Part shown: piece by piece, positions 6,423 to 12,391 of the stretch
Position numbering within the stretch: position 1 is the stretch's first letter
Layout: each line of letters starts with the position of its first letter
IMG/VR virus record: IMGVR_UViG_3300009169_000106
Location: 1-23,106 of that record
Reading direction: 5' to 3' (one strand)
DNA length: 23,106 nt
From: a virus
Notes under the pieces: model-generated
Told to the model about the DNA's origin: nothing
Database searches by the model: none
What the model saw: only the letters and a program-made list of their open reading frames with translations
Position numbers and translations under genes: made by a program

Positions 6423-7001
6423 CTAATAACATACCACATTGTTTATAAGTCCTTTTTTAATTAAAATAAATGTTTTTAAGTCTTTTTTACATAGTGCCAA
6501 CCGATCCTCACTATATTGTAGTTTGCCACCCATTATAGGATGATCTCCGTGTCCGTTTGTAACTTTTGTACAAATTTCTTCGGCTGTTTCAGAAGTAAAT
6601 TGTGTAGGCTCTATAGCCATTCCTAGATATATTTTTTTATCTTTGTCCACTCCTACAGAAATACCTGTTTCTTTATAATACACTATGGTATTGCATCTTT
6701 CCAAAGAAGGGTATTTTTCTACCCCATCAATTATTTTTTCTAATAGTTGTATGTTCTTTTGGGTTGTTTCAATCAAGGAAGAATACTCTCTAAGATTAGT
6801 AGCTACAGGCTCTGCTATATCGTGGATAATAATCCCATTTTCGGTCTGCTGGGCAAACTTGTTTTGCATTTCCAATAGATAATAATATTCTGATTTTTCC
6901 ATTGTATAGCCTCCATTATTGGAGTACCCCATATTTTTGGGTAATTGTCCTACATTTGTTTCTTGTAGGGTATAATCTGCGTTTTTTACTAATTTGTGCA
7001 T
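6423..7001 (-). CDS. Hypothetical protein with GYTMEKSEYYYLLE N-terminal domain (192 aa)
   Basis: The first about 60 residues (VGQLPKNMGYSNNGGYTMEK, SEYYYLLE, ENGIIIHD) match the short gene at 10299-10466, which stops just after the same GVIIH. The rest contains a long helix (TTQKNIQLLEKIIDGVEKYP), a middle region with YKETGISVGVDKDKKIYLGM, and a C-terminal helix. No enzyme motif recognised. The N-terminal segment may be a binding module reused in two proteins. Confidence 0.7.
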   Translation of the reverse strand: MHKLVKNADYTLQETNVGQLPKNMGYSNNGGYTMEKSEYYYLLEMQNKFAQQTENGIIIHDIAEPVATNLREYSSLIETTQKNIQLLEKIIDGVEKYPSLERCNTIVYYKETGISVGVDKDKKIYLGMAIEPTQFTSETAEEICTKVTNGHGDHPIMGGKLQYSEDRLALCKKDLKTFILIKKGLINNVVCY

Positions 7002-7041
7002 AATTTTTTATTTTTAATTGTTAATTTTTAATTGTTAATTT

Positions 7042-7563
7042 TTAATCACAAAGTTCACTACTAAAGTCTAGTCCAAAAAGGGGATCAATTTCTTCTGATA
7101 TTATTCCTAATATTTCCAAAAACGTCTCATCATCTTCTTCCATAATATAATCGGATATAACTCCTATTTCATTTAATCTGTTTATTATTCCCACCGCACA
7201 ATCTGTTGAATCTGTATATTTAATTTTTTTAATACTTTTAAAATTTTTATTGTCAGTAATTGTACTTGAACTAGGGGCAATACTTTCGTCTGTCTTGGCT
7301 CTTGATCCCCCGTATCTTTTCTTTTTAGGAGGGTTAATCATATTTTCGCTTAACTCTATCTCGCAAAGATGGGCGTTTCCGTCTTTTTCTTGGTTGTCTT
7401 TAGTATCTAAGAATACAATATTGATAGGGTTTTCATCCCAATTTTTTCTATCAAAGGTATCTATATCCACTCCTACAATTTCATAGAAATTTTCGTCAAA
7501 CATATTCATCCATACCATAGGCTTAGATTTCTTCACTGCTTTTTTAAATTCTATCTTATCCAT
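7042..7563 (-). CDS. Hypothetical protein (173 aa)
   Basis: N-terminal part (MDKIEFKKAVKKSKPMVWMN) is followed by a beta-type region and a basic patch PPKKKRYGGSRAK at about 95-107, which could contact nucleic acid. The C-terminal half is acidic and helical (CAVGIINRLNEIGVISDYI, FLEILGIISEEIDPLF). Upstream lies a twice-repeated TTTTTAATTGTTAA leader (7013-7040 region). No known family recognised. Confidence 0.65.
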   Translation of the reverse strand: MDKIEFKKAVKKSKPMVWMNMFDENFYEIVGVDIDTFDRKNWDENPINIVFLDTKDNQEKDGNAHLCEIELSENMINPPKKKRYGGSRAKTDESIAPSSSTITDNKNFKSIKKIKYTDSTDCAVGIINRLNEIGVISDYIMEEDDETFLEILGIISEEIDPLFGLDFSSELCD

Positions 7564-7575
7564 ATATAAGTTATT

Positions 7576-7983
7576 TTAGTTATAATCATTTTTGTAAGGT
7601 AAAAAATACTGCTTATCAAATTCTTGGATAGTGCCTTTGTAATTGTCATTGTATATAAGCACCCCTTTAGGCTCTGAATGTATGAAAGTAATAAATACCG
7701 CTATGCACTCTTGAAAAGTCTCCTCGCAAAGTATCTTTGTTGTTGTGTACAATACTTCTACAATATCTTCTCTATAGGCTACAAATAATTCCACCACCAT
7801 AGTAGGCTCTTTTTGGGTTATTCCATTGGAGGTATAAACTCCTTCTTGATATTGGCAATAAATCTCTGAATCATCAGCCTGTAGGCCACTATATAATTCT
7901 ATAATTCTTGCCTTTGTTTTTTCAAAGTCTAGAATACCTAAAGTACCTATTTTTAATCCTACGTTTAATTCTATTTTTGTCAT
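7576..7983 (-). CDS. Hypothetical protein (135 aa)
   Basis: Soluble mixed alpha/beta protein starting MTKIELNVGLKIGTLGILDF. It contains EEGVYTSNG-type strands, TMVVELFVAYREDIVEVLY and a helix CEETFQECIAVFITFIHSEP. The leader CATAAAAAATG and the upstream CAATTAAAA match the shared motif of this cluster. No family recognised. Confidence 0.65.
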   Translation of the reverse strand: MTKIELNVGLKIGTLGILDFEKTKARIIELYSGLQADDSEIYCQYQEGVYTSNGITQKEPTMVVELFVAYREDIVEVLYTTTKILCEETFQECIAVFITFIHSEPKGVLIYNDNYKGTIQEFDKQYFLPYKNDYN

Positions 7984-8023
7984 TTTTTATGAGTTTTAAT
8001 TGTTTAAATTTTTACTTGTTTAA

Positions 8024-8212
8024 TTAAGATTTTTTAAATTTGCTATATATGTACCCTTTTTTTTCTGCTAATAGATCTTTAATCTTCCACTCCTCCGATA
8101 TACTACAGAATAGTTTTTTACTCGTATGACTAGAAAATGTACAATACTCCTTTATAATAGCTTTTTTTTCTGCCTCTGTATAGGCAAATGGTTTGATTTT
8201 TCCTACTTTCAT
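8024..8212 (-). CDS. Small basic hypothetical protein (62 aa)
   Basis: Begins MKVGKIKPFAYTEAEKKAII and is Lys-rich throughout, ending GYIYSKFKKS. The two Cys (EYCTF, LFCSI) are too far apart for a clear metal site. It has the size and charge of a small nucleic-acid-binding or host-interaction protein, but no motif supports a role. Tight operon context supports a gene. Confidence 0.58.
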   Translation of the reverse strand: MKVGKIKPFAYTEAEKKAIIKEYCTFSSHTSKKLFCSISEEWKIKDLLAEKKGYIYSKFKKS

Positions 8213-8235
8213 TTAATTATTTATTCTTTTTGTGA

Positions 8236-8421
8236 TTAAATTTTTTCTATTGAAATAACTTGGTCGCTATTTAAGTCGTAATAATTGCCATCAAACTTTG
8301 GTTTAGGCAAATCTGCATCTAAATATGTATCTAAGATTAATTCGACTTGGTTTGGAGTTTGGTTTTCAAAATAGTTTCCTTTTATGTGTGATTGAATACC
8401 TCCGATTGTTACATTGTACAT
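8236..8421 (-). CDS. Small hypothetical protein (61 aa)
   Basis: Starts MYNVTIGGIQSHIKGNYFEN and ends NSDQVISIEKI. Slightly acidic, with beta and helical pieces and no cysteines. Its start is 6 bases from the stop of the next gene upstream, a typical operon join. No family recognised. Confidence 0.6.
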   Translation of the reverse strand: MYNVTIGGIQSHIKGNYFENQTPNQVELILDTYLDADLPKPKFDGNYYDLNSDQVISIEKI

Positions 8422-8427
8422 AATTAT

Positions 8428-8682
8428 TTATTTAGTGGCGTTATTAATTACTTTTTCAATTCTTACTGATAGCCAAAACGGCATATCGTTCCAATTATCT
8501 TTTCTTTGATAGTATTCTTGTATTTCTTTTAATAGTTCTAATTTTTCATCTTCGGGAGGATTTTTATCTAAATAGTCTCTCAAATCTGCTTTTAAATTAT
8601 ACAATAATTCATCTTCATCTTTATCATCATAGGTAGATGATTGGTAAATATTAAATAGTTCACTATATTGTGTCTCTGTCAT
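8428..8682 (-). CDS. Hypothetical acidic helical protein (84 aa)
   Basis: Starts MTETQYSELFNIYQSSTYDD; the rest is helical and charged (LYNLKADLRDYLDKNPPEDE, LLKEIQEYYQRKDNW) and ends FWLSVRIEKVINNATK. The leader has CATAAAAAATG preceded by AATTTAAAAT. No membrane part or motif. Function unknown. Confidence 0.63.
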   Translation of the reverse strand: MTETQYSELFNIYQSSTYDDKDEDELLYNLKADLRDYLDKNPPEDEKLELLKEIQEYYQRKDNWNDMPFWLSVRIEKVINNATK

Positions 8683-8708
8683 TTTTTATGATTTTAAATT
8701 GTTATAAA

Positions 8709-8864
8709 TTAGTTTAATTTGCCAAATATTTTCTTATAGATAGCATTCAAACTTGTTGCGGTATACGTTCTTGAATTCTTCTCGGCTATATACGTTCCCT
8801 TCATTCCTAGAGTAAGATAATATCCGTGCTTTTTTAGTTTTTTTCTTATTGCTTGAATTTTCAT
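8709..8864 (-). CDS. Small basic phage protein (51 aa)
   Basis: Short frame starting MKIQAIRKKLKKHGYYLTLG, then GTYIAEKNSRTYTATSLNAI and ending KKIFGKLN. Very basic. The arrangement (basic helix, two strands, short helix) resembles a small phage protein type with an L-x-K-x-GY-x-L ... V-E-x-x-R pattern. It fills the gap between its neighbours in the same orientation. Confidence 0.65.
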   Translation of the reverse strand: MKIQAIRKKLKKHGYYLTLGMKGTYIAEKNSRTYTATSLNAIYKKIFGKLN

Positions 8865-8879
8865 TTTTTTAAATTTTTA

Positions 8880-9065
8880 CTAGTTAACATTACAAAAAAA
8901 GTCTTCCTCCACAAAACTTACATGCTCGTAATGAGCAAATATAACCTCGTCAGATATCTCGTGTGGATAGTCATATTGATATTTATGGTCTATATCCTCA
9001 TCATAGAAGTAATTCCATTTTAATTGGTCTAATTCGTTTTTGTTTAGTTCTTTTACGTTTTTCAT
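8880..9065 (-). CDS. Conserved small phage protein ending in DFFC (61 aa)
   Basis: MKNVKELNKNELDQLKWNYF opens the protein; HEISDEVIFAHYEHVSFVEE and DFFCNV close it. This matches a very common short phage protein with the layout L-x-x-x-EL-x-x-L-K-x-x-YF ... [EP]I-x-x-x-V-x-x-HYE-x-x-x-FV-x-[DE]DFFC. The match runs to the end of the protein, so the gene is intact. No role has been established that I know of. Confidence 0.8.
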   Translation of the reverse strand: MKNVKELNKNELDQLKWNYFYDEDIDHKYQYDYPHEISDEVIFAHYEHVSFVEEDFFCNVN

Positions 9066-9154
9066 TTTTTTACTTTTTTAAAGATATTAATTAATTTAAA
9101 ATAATGGTGTAAAATTAGGGTTTATCTATTTAGTGAATTGTTAATAATTCTTAA

Positions 9155-9355
9155 TTATTTATTAATAAGTGTAAAAAAATCTAGTTCTTTGAAATACAGA
9201 AATTCTCCGTGTTCGTCTGTCAAAGGAAATGAGCAGTCTATTATTGTACTCTGAACCATCAATCCCTCTTTGCCTTGTTGAATCTCATAGCCTGTATTCT
9301 GCCAATATACTTTAGTTCCTTCTGAGATAGCTTTTTTAATTTGTTCTAATGTCAT
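9155..9355 (-). CDS. Conserved small phage protein (66 aa)
   Basis: The ATG at 9355 (MTLEQIKKAISEGTKVYWQN) is chosen; a longer frame from a TTG at 9433 would overlap the upstream gene. The sequence GTKVYWQNTGYEIQQGKEGL looks like a small beta domain found in short phage proteins (L-x-x-I-x-x-A[IL]-x-x-G-x-x-V-x-W-x-N-x-x-Y-x-V). Soluble, function unknown. Confidence 0.76.
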   Translation of the reverse strand: MTLEQIKKAISEGTKVYWQNTGYEIQQGKEGLMVQSTIIDCSFPLTDEHGEFLYFKELDFFTLINK

Positions 9356-9375
9356 AATTTTATTAATTTTATGGG

Positions 9376-9579
9376 TTAATCTTCTAGTTCTTCGTTGTAT
9401 GTAAATGTGTTCGGCTTCCCCTGTTCTATCCAATTTAGGATTTCCCCTTTATATGCAACTTCTATACAAGGAATACCCCCCTCTGTATGTAGTTGATATA
9501 AAGGTCTCCCCTCGTTGTCTCCCTGTGGCTCTATAGTTCCTGTCCACAGGTAAAAAAAGAATATTATTTTAGCTATCAT
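9376..9579 (-). CDS. Hypothetical protein with hydrophobic N-terminus (67 aa)
   Basis: MIAKIIFFFYLWTGTIEPQG gives a short hydrophobic start that could be a weak anchor. The rest is polar (EGRPLYQLHTEGGIPCIEVA, LNWIEQGKPNTFTYNEELED) and beta-rich. Its leader CTAACCAACTAAATTTAAAC resembles the TAACCAA leader of the next genes upstream. Function unknown. Confidence 0.6.
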   Translation of the reverse strand: MIAKIIFFFYLWTGTIEPQGDNEGRPLYQLHTEGGIPCIEVAYKGEILNWIEQGKPNTFTYNEELED

Positions 9580-9597
9580 CTGTTTAAATTTAGTTGG

Positions 9598-9930
9598 TTA
9601 GTATGCTCTTGTTGGTAAATTTTGGGTTTGTTCGTATGAAAGGCTTTCCCATTCTCCCTCTTCGGGATTTGTTAAACTATGAAAATAGCGTTTCAATTCT
9701 TCTGCAATTTTTTCTAGCTTTAATTGCTTTTTTGAGGTAATTTCTTTCCCATATGCGTTTATTGTGTTATTCTCGCTTATAGCCCCCAGCATACCTCCGC
9801 CTAGATAGTTTTGATAGGCGGACATTTTTTCGCCCTTGAAACCTAAGGTAGTGAGGTCAATTTCTACTCCTCCGCCTCTTGACGAAAGTTCTTGTCTTAA
9901 TGTAATTTCTGCAAAGTTAATTTTTTTCAT
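9598..9930 (-). CDS. Conserved phage protein, MSAYQNYLGGGMLG family (110 aa)
   Basis: Contains MSAYQNYLGGGMLGAI at about 36-51 and LEKIAEELKRYFHSLTNPEE at about 72-91, a pattern I recognise in short proteins of Bacteroidetes phages. The protein starts MKKINFAEITLRQELSSRGG. Its message would begin at the hammerhead cleavage site of 9948-9999, giving a 23-base leader. Function unknown; the gene itself is secure. Confidence 0.8.
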   Translation of the reverse strand: MKKINFAEITLRQELSSRGGGVEIDLTTLGFKGEKMSAYQNYLGGGMLGAISENNTINAYGKEITSKKQLKLEKIAEELKRYFHSLTNPEEGEWESLSYEQTQNLPTRAY

Positions 9931-9947
9931 TTTTTATGAATTTTTTT

Positions 9948-9999
9948 GGTTAAGACGTACCGAAGTACGTTTCGACTATTTAAGTCTCATCAGTTAACC
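9948..9999 (-). ncRNA. Type I hammerhead ribozyme (copy 1)
   Basis: Read 9999 to 9948 on the minus strand. Stem I 5' half GGUUAA, core CUGAUGA (9993-9987), stem II GACU-UAAAU-AGUC with the conserved G-C closing pair, core GAA plus A (9973-9970), stem III ACGUAC-UUCG-GUACGU, C at 9954, then stem I 3' half UUAACC. All hammerhead core nucleotides are present. Expected cleavage is between 9954 and 9953. The stop codon UGA of the gene at 9990-10229 is formed by U4-G5-A6 of the core. A second copy with changed but still paired stem III is at 10248-10297. Confidence 0.93.
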
Positions 10000-10229
10000 T
10001 CTATATCTATATACCATTGAATATCTTTACCTACATATTGTAAGTAATTAGAAATCCTATCATAAGAATTATCATCAAAAAATCCTTGCACAACATCATT
10101 GAAATCATCGCCTAAAAGTTCTTTTGCAATGCTTTCATAAAACGCAGTAGCTTTTTCATCAGAGGAGGTAACAAAAGGGGTTCTTATTATACCTTTTTCT
10201 GTTACTATTATAACATTTACTTTTTTCAT
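9990..10229 (-). CDS. Hypothetical protein encoded between two hammerhead ribozymes (79 aa)
   Basis: Starts MKKVNVIIVTEKGIIRTPFV, followed by a helix (DEKATAFYESIAKELLGDDF) and an acidic C-terminal part ending WYIDIEVN. Soluble alpha/beta protein of unknown family. The gene is bounded on both sides by self-cleaving ribozymes: cleavage at 10254/10253 and 9954/9953 would leave it alone on a 300-nt RNA with a 24-base leader. Its stop UGA and a following in-frame UGA lie inside the downstream ribozyme core, so ribosomes reaching the end would interfere with that fold. Confidence 0.74.
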   Translation of the reverse strand: MKKVNVIIVTEKGIIRTPFVTSSDEKATAFYESIAKELLGDDFNDVVQGFFDDNSYDRISNYLQYVGKDIQWYIDIEVN

Positions 10230-10247
10230 TTTTTATGAATTTTAATT

Positions 10248-10297
10248 GGTTAAGACGCCCTAAGGCGTTTCGACTACTTAAGTCTCTTCAGTTAACC
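10248..10297 (-). ncRNA. Type I hammerhead ribozyme (copy 2)
   Basis: Read 10297 to 10248 on the minus strand. Stem I 5' half GGUUAA, core CUGAAGA (10291-10285; the variable N7 is A), stem II GACU-UAAGU-AGUC, GAA plus A (10271-10268), stem III ACGCC-UUAG-GGCGU, C at 10254, then UUAACC. Cleavage expected between 10254 and 10253. Compared with copy 1, stem I and stem II are kept while stem III changes from CGUAC/GUACG to CGCC/GGCG with full pairing. It begins one base after the TAG stop of the gene at 10299-10466. Confidence 0.92.
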
Positions 10298-10298
10298 T

Positions 10299-10466
10299 CT
10301 AGTGAATTATCACTCCGTTAGGTGTATATTCAATCTTTTTACCCTGTGCCTCTAGAAGTCTGTAGTATTCTGACTTCTCCATAGTGTAGCCCTCTTTGAT
10401 GGAATAGCCTACATTTTGAGGTAATTTTGCAACTTGTGTTTTTTGTGTGCTTCTTTGTGCGTTCAT
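10299..10466 (-). CDS. Short paralogue of the N-terminal domain of the 192-aa protein (55 aa)
   Basis: Starts MNAQRSTQKTQVAKLPQNVG and contains EGYTMEKSEYYRLLEAQGK and TPNGVIIH, ending TAG at 10301-10299. It aligns along its whole length with residues about 16-61 of the protein at 6423-7001, where the chain continues after GIIIHD. Either it is a truncated duplicate or the stand-alone form of a small domain. The stop codon lies directly before the stem I of the ribozyme at 10248-10297. Function unknown. Confidence 0.72.
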   Translation of the reverse strand: MNAQRSTQKTQVAKLPQNVGYSIKEGYTMEKSEYYRLLEAQGKKIEYTPNGVIIH

Positions 10467-10520
10467 TTTTTGTGTTTTATTGGTTAGTTAATTATTTGAA
10501 ATTTTTTTAAAGACTAGGAG

Positions 10521-10781
10521 TTAAGGCAATTTTACAAGCACTTCTAAAAATAACATTTTCCCCCCTATATGATTATAGGAGTTAGGCTCGATTAAATAAC
10601 AGGCATCCCCTATCATTACCTCTCTAGTTTTAGTGCCTTGAATTGCAATATCTCCAACTAGCACCCCTTTATCTTTTTTAAGTTCTGCAAAACTTGATGG
10701 CCTCTCAAAACCATTGGCATCTCCCCAAGTTACAATTTCTCTATCTGTGTTAAATAAGTACTCTATTTTAGCTGTATGCAT
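10521..10781 (-). CDS. Hypothetical protein (86 aa)
   Basis: MHTAKIEYLFNTDREIVTWG at the start; the middle has GVLVGDIAIQGTKTREVMIG and the end YNHIGGKMLFLEVLVKLP. Beta-rich and soluble. Its leader AATAACCAAATAAATTTAAT again carries the TAACCAA element of this group of genes. No family recognised. Confidence 0.65.
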   Translation of the reverse strand: MHTAKIEYLFNTDREIVTWGDANGFERPSSFAELKKDKGVLVGDIAIQGTKTREVMIGDACYLIEPNSYNHIGGKMLFLEVLVKLP

Positions 10782-10808
10782 ATTGATTAAATTTATTTGG
10801 TTATTTAA

Positions 10809-11132
10809 TTATTTTGAAGTTAGAAAATGTCTGTCAAATCGGTAGCCTAGAGTCTCCGCTATATCGTCACAAGCCTCCAGCCACAAAGACGTGTAATATA
10901 CGGCTTTAGGACTATTTTGTACCTTTTTCCCTAAATACCATAGGTCTCTACTACCTCTATCGATTTGTTCTTGATAGCAAAGGTTCTTATACTTTTCCTC
11001 GCTTAGTTGCGCTTTGAGTTCTCTTAGCGTTTCACATTCTTGAAGTAGTAAATTGTAGACTATTTGCAAATGAGAATTTGTAGCTTGAATTTGTCCGCTT
11101 TTTAGCATTTGGAATTTTTGTGTCTTTGTCAT
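10809..11132 (-). CDS. First gene of the leftward cluster, hypothetical (107 aa)
   Basis: Mostly helical: QIVYNLLLQECETLRELKAQ and LSEEKYKNLCYQEQIDRGSR look like a coiled-coil or helical hairpin, followed by YTSLWLEACDDIAETLGYRF. Basic N-terminus MTKTQKFQMLKSGQ. It is the first gene after the promoter module at 11214-11281 and so would be made earliest in leftward transcription. Function unknown; a host-takeover or regulatory role is possible only from position. Confidence 0.68.
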   Translation of the reverse strand: MTKTQKFQMLKSGQIQATNSHLQIVYNLLLQECETLRELKAQLSEEKYKNLCYQEQIDRGSRDLWYLGKKVQNSPKAVYYTSLWLEACDDIAETLGYRFDRHFLTSK

Positions 11133-11213
11133 TTTTTTACTTTTTTTAAGATTTGTTAATATTTGTTAATTTTATGTGTATTCTATATAATAGCTCCGCT
11201 ACTAAATATGATA

Positions 11214-11281
11214 CAAAGATAAGCCATCCGCATACCTATGTGTTATCAATTTTGTTGCAAAAACATTAAATTTTGTTGCAA
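11214..11281 (-). promoter_or_regulatory. Leftward promoter with two 21-bp-spaced TTGCAACAAAATT boxes
   Basis: The minus strand has TATCTTTG at 11221-11214, then 25 bases upstream the box TTGCAACAAAATTG (11260-11247) followed by ATAACAC, and a second box TTGCAACAAAATTT starting at 11281, exactly 21 bases (two helical turns) further out. The module at 5698-5765 has the same elements and distances. It drives the gene at 10809-11132 and, through it, the leftward cluster. The boxes look like paired protein-binding sites. Confidence 0.8.
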
Positions 11282-11579
11282 TATATAAACCCACAGAATA
11301 AACCACTCTTTAACACAATTTAACGAAACCCCTCATATAACATTCTAAATTAAATGGGCTGGATTATCTTGTTAAACTTTGTTAAGAGTTTCAGAGAGAC
11401 ACGATAGTTTTGCTATATCTAAGCTACTAGGATATTGATATGTATATGGGCTTAAATGGGCGGATATGGGCGAGAGTTGGTATAATAGGTCACTTACCCT
11501 TACCCACCAGAAAATAATCGCTTAGAACGCCTCTAATGAGATAATGTATAAATATATTCGGACAAATTTGTCTTTTTTT
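11282..11579. other. Non-coding, left part of the divergent control region
   Basis: About 300 bases without a supported gene. It holds AT-rich sequence with short internal matches (ttaacacaatttaacg, gttaaactttgttaagag). The longest plus-strand start here encodes only 17 residues (ATG near 11355). No tRNA or ribozyme fold was recognised by eye. Confidence 0.5.
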
Positions 11580-11870
11580 CCTACTACTAGTTGCACCCCT
11601 CCCGTTTTCCCGCCCCTACTTTGTCCCTCCCCCGCCCTTTTGGTCCTATTGGTCCCTACTCTATAAGGTCCTCGAGGTCCGCCCCTCCTTAGGACCTCCC
11701 CTGTTGGTCCCCCGCTACTTAGGTCCCCTATGTTTATGGACCGCCCTACCCTCCAGCCCCTGTACTCTAGGCCCTATCATACCTCTAGGCCCATAGGCCC
11801 GTAGGCCCTCCCCCTCTAGGTCCTGTATTAGTGAGGGGATATGTAGCCACCCCCTATATATATTATTCTA
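11580..11870. other. C-rich non-coding patch with clustered GGNCC
   Basis: Composition changes abruptly from AT-rich to C-rich on the plus strand. Thirteen GGNCC sequences (ggtcc, ggacc, ggccc) lie between 11642 and 11823, often inside the form TAGG-N-CC. Runs of three to five C at 11586-11640 would form G-runs on the minus strand. No reading frame of note crosses the patch on either strand. It is flanked by both divergent promoters, so a replication-origin or protein-loading role is possible. Confidence 0.6.
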
Positions 11871-11893
11871 TTAGAACTCCCCGACCCCATCCG

Positions 11894-12028
11894 CCCTATG
11901 TATATATACCCCTATGTATATATATCTATTAGTATATATATATAGATAGATAGACGAACTAGACAGACAGACAGAGACAGACAGACTAGACCTCCCCCGA
12001 GCAGAGCAGAGCAGAGCGGGGAGCAGAA
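11894..12028. repeat. Chain of short tandem repeats
   Basis: Side by side: a 15-base unit ccctatgtatatata repeated twice at 16-base spacing (11894-11908, 11910-11924), TA alternations to about 11943, a GATA run (11944-11955), a GACA run (about 11961-11987) and a GAGCA/AGAGC run (about 12000-12028). Such a series of unrelated microsatellites is unusual for a phage. The TA part would melt easily, as in an unwinding element. Confidence 0.7.
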
Positions 12029-12391
12029 CTCCCCCTAGCCACAACGCCCACGCCCTAGAGAGTTCCCCCGAAACTATTTTTCGCTAATGGAAAACCGAGT
12101 TTTTGGAATTTATGGGAGGGTATTTGAAAAATGGGTCATGTAGTTGGGAAAAGTTTTTCATACACCCCACTTTTCATTCTCACATAACATACGGGGGATA
12201 GTTTTTTTGTTCTACTAGGGGGGATATGATTTTGGGTGGGGCTAAAAAAATTTTAGGGGTGGGGGGGGGTATAAAAAATAAAAAATTAGGGGGAGATTTT
12301 CGGGGGTTTGGTTATAGGTAAAACTTGCATATAAATAATTAAAGAAGCGTTAAAAAAAGTACCTAGGAAAATCAAGGGTTCCGAGAGGGTG
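12029..12391. other. G-rich non-coding patch
   Basis: Here the plus strand becomes G-rich, the reverse of the C-rich patch to the left. G runs of three or more lie at 12193, 12218, 12233, 12237, 12256, 12261 (nine G), 12289 and 12302, separated by AT-rich stretches. A four-stranded G structure on the plus strand is possible. No gene supported. AT-rich sequence with short direct repeats leads into the dyads at 12392. Confidence 0.5.

Noticed and set aside
11355-11408. Possible 17-codon gene or tRNA in the left part of the control region.
   Set aside because: No cloverleaf or T-loop sequence could be found and the frame has no supporting signal.
11940-12028. Possible CRISPR-like array in the tandem-repeat block.
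   Set aside because: Units are 4-5 bases with no spacers; these are microsatellites.
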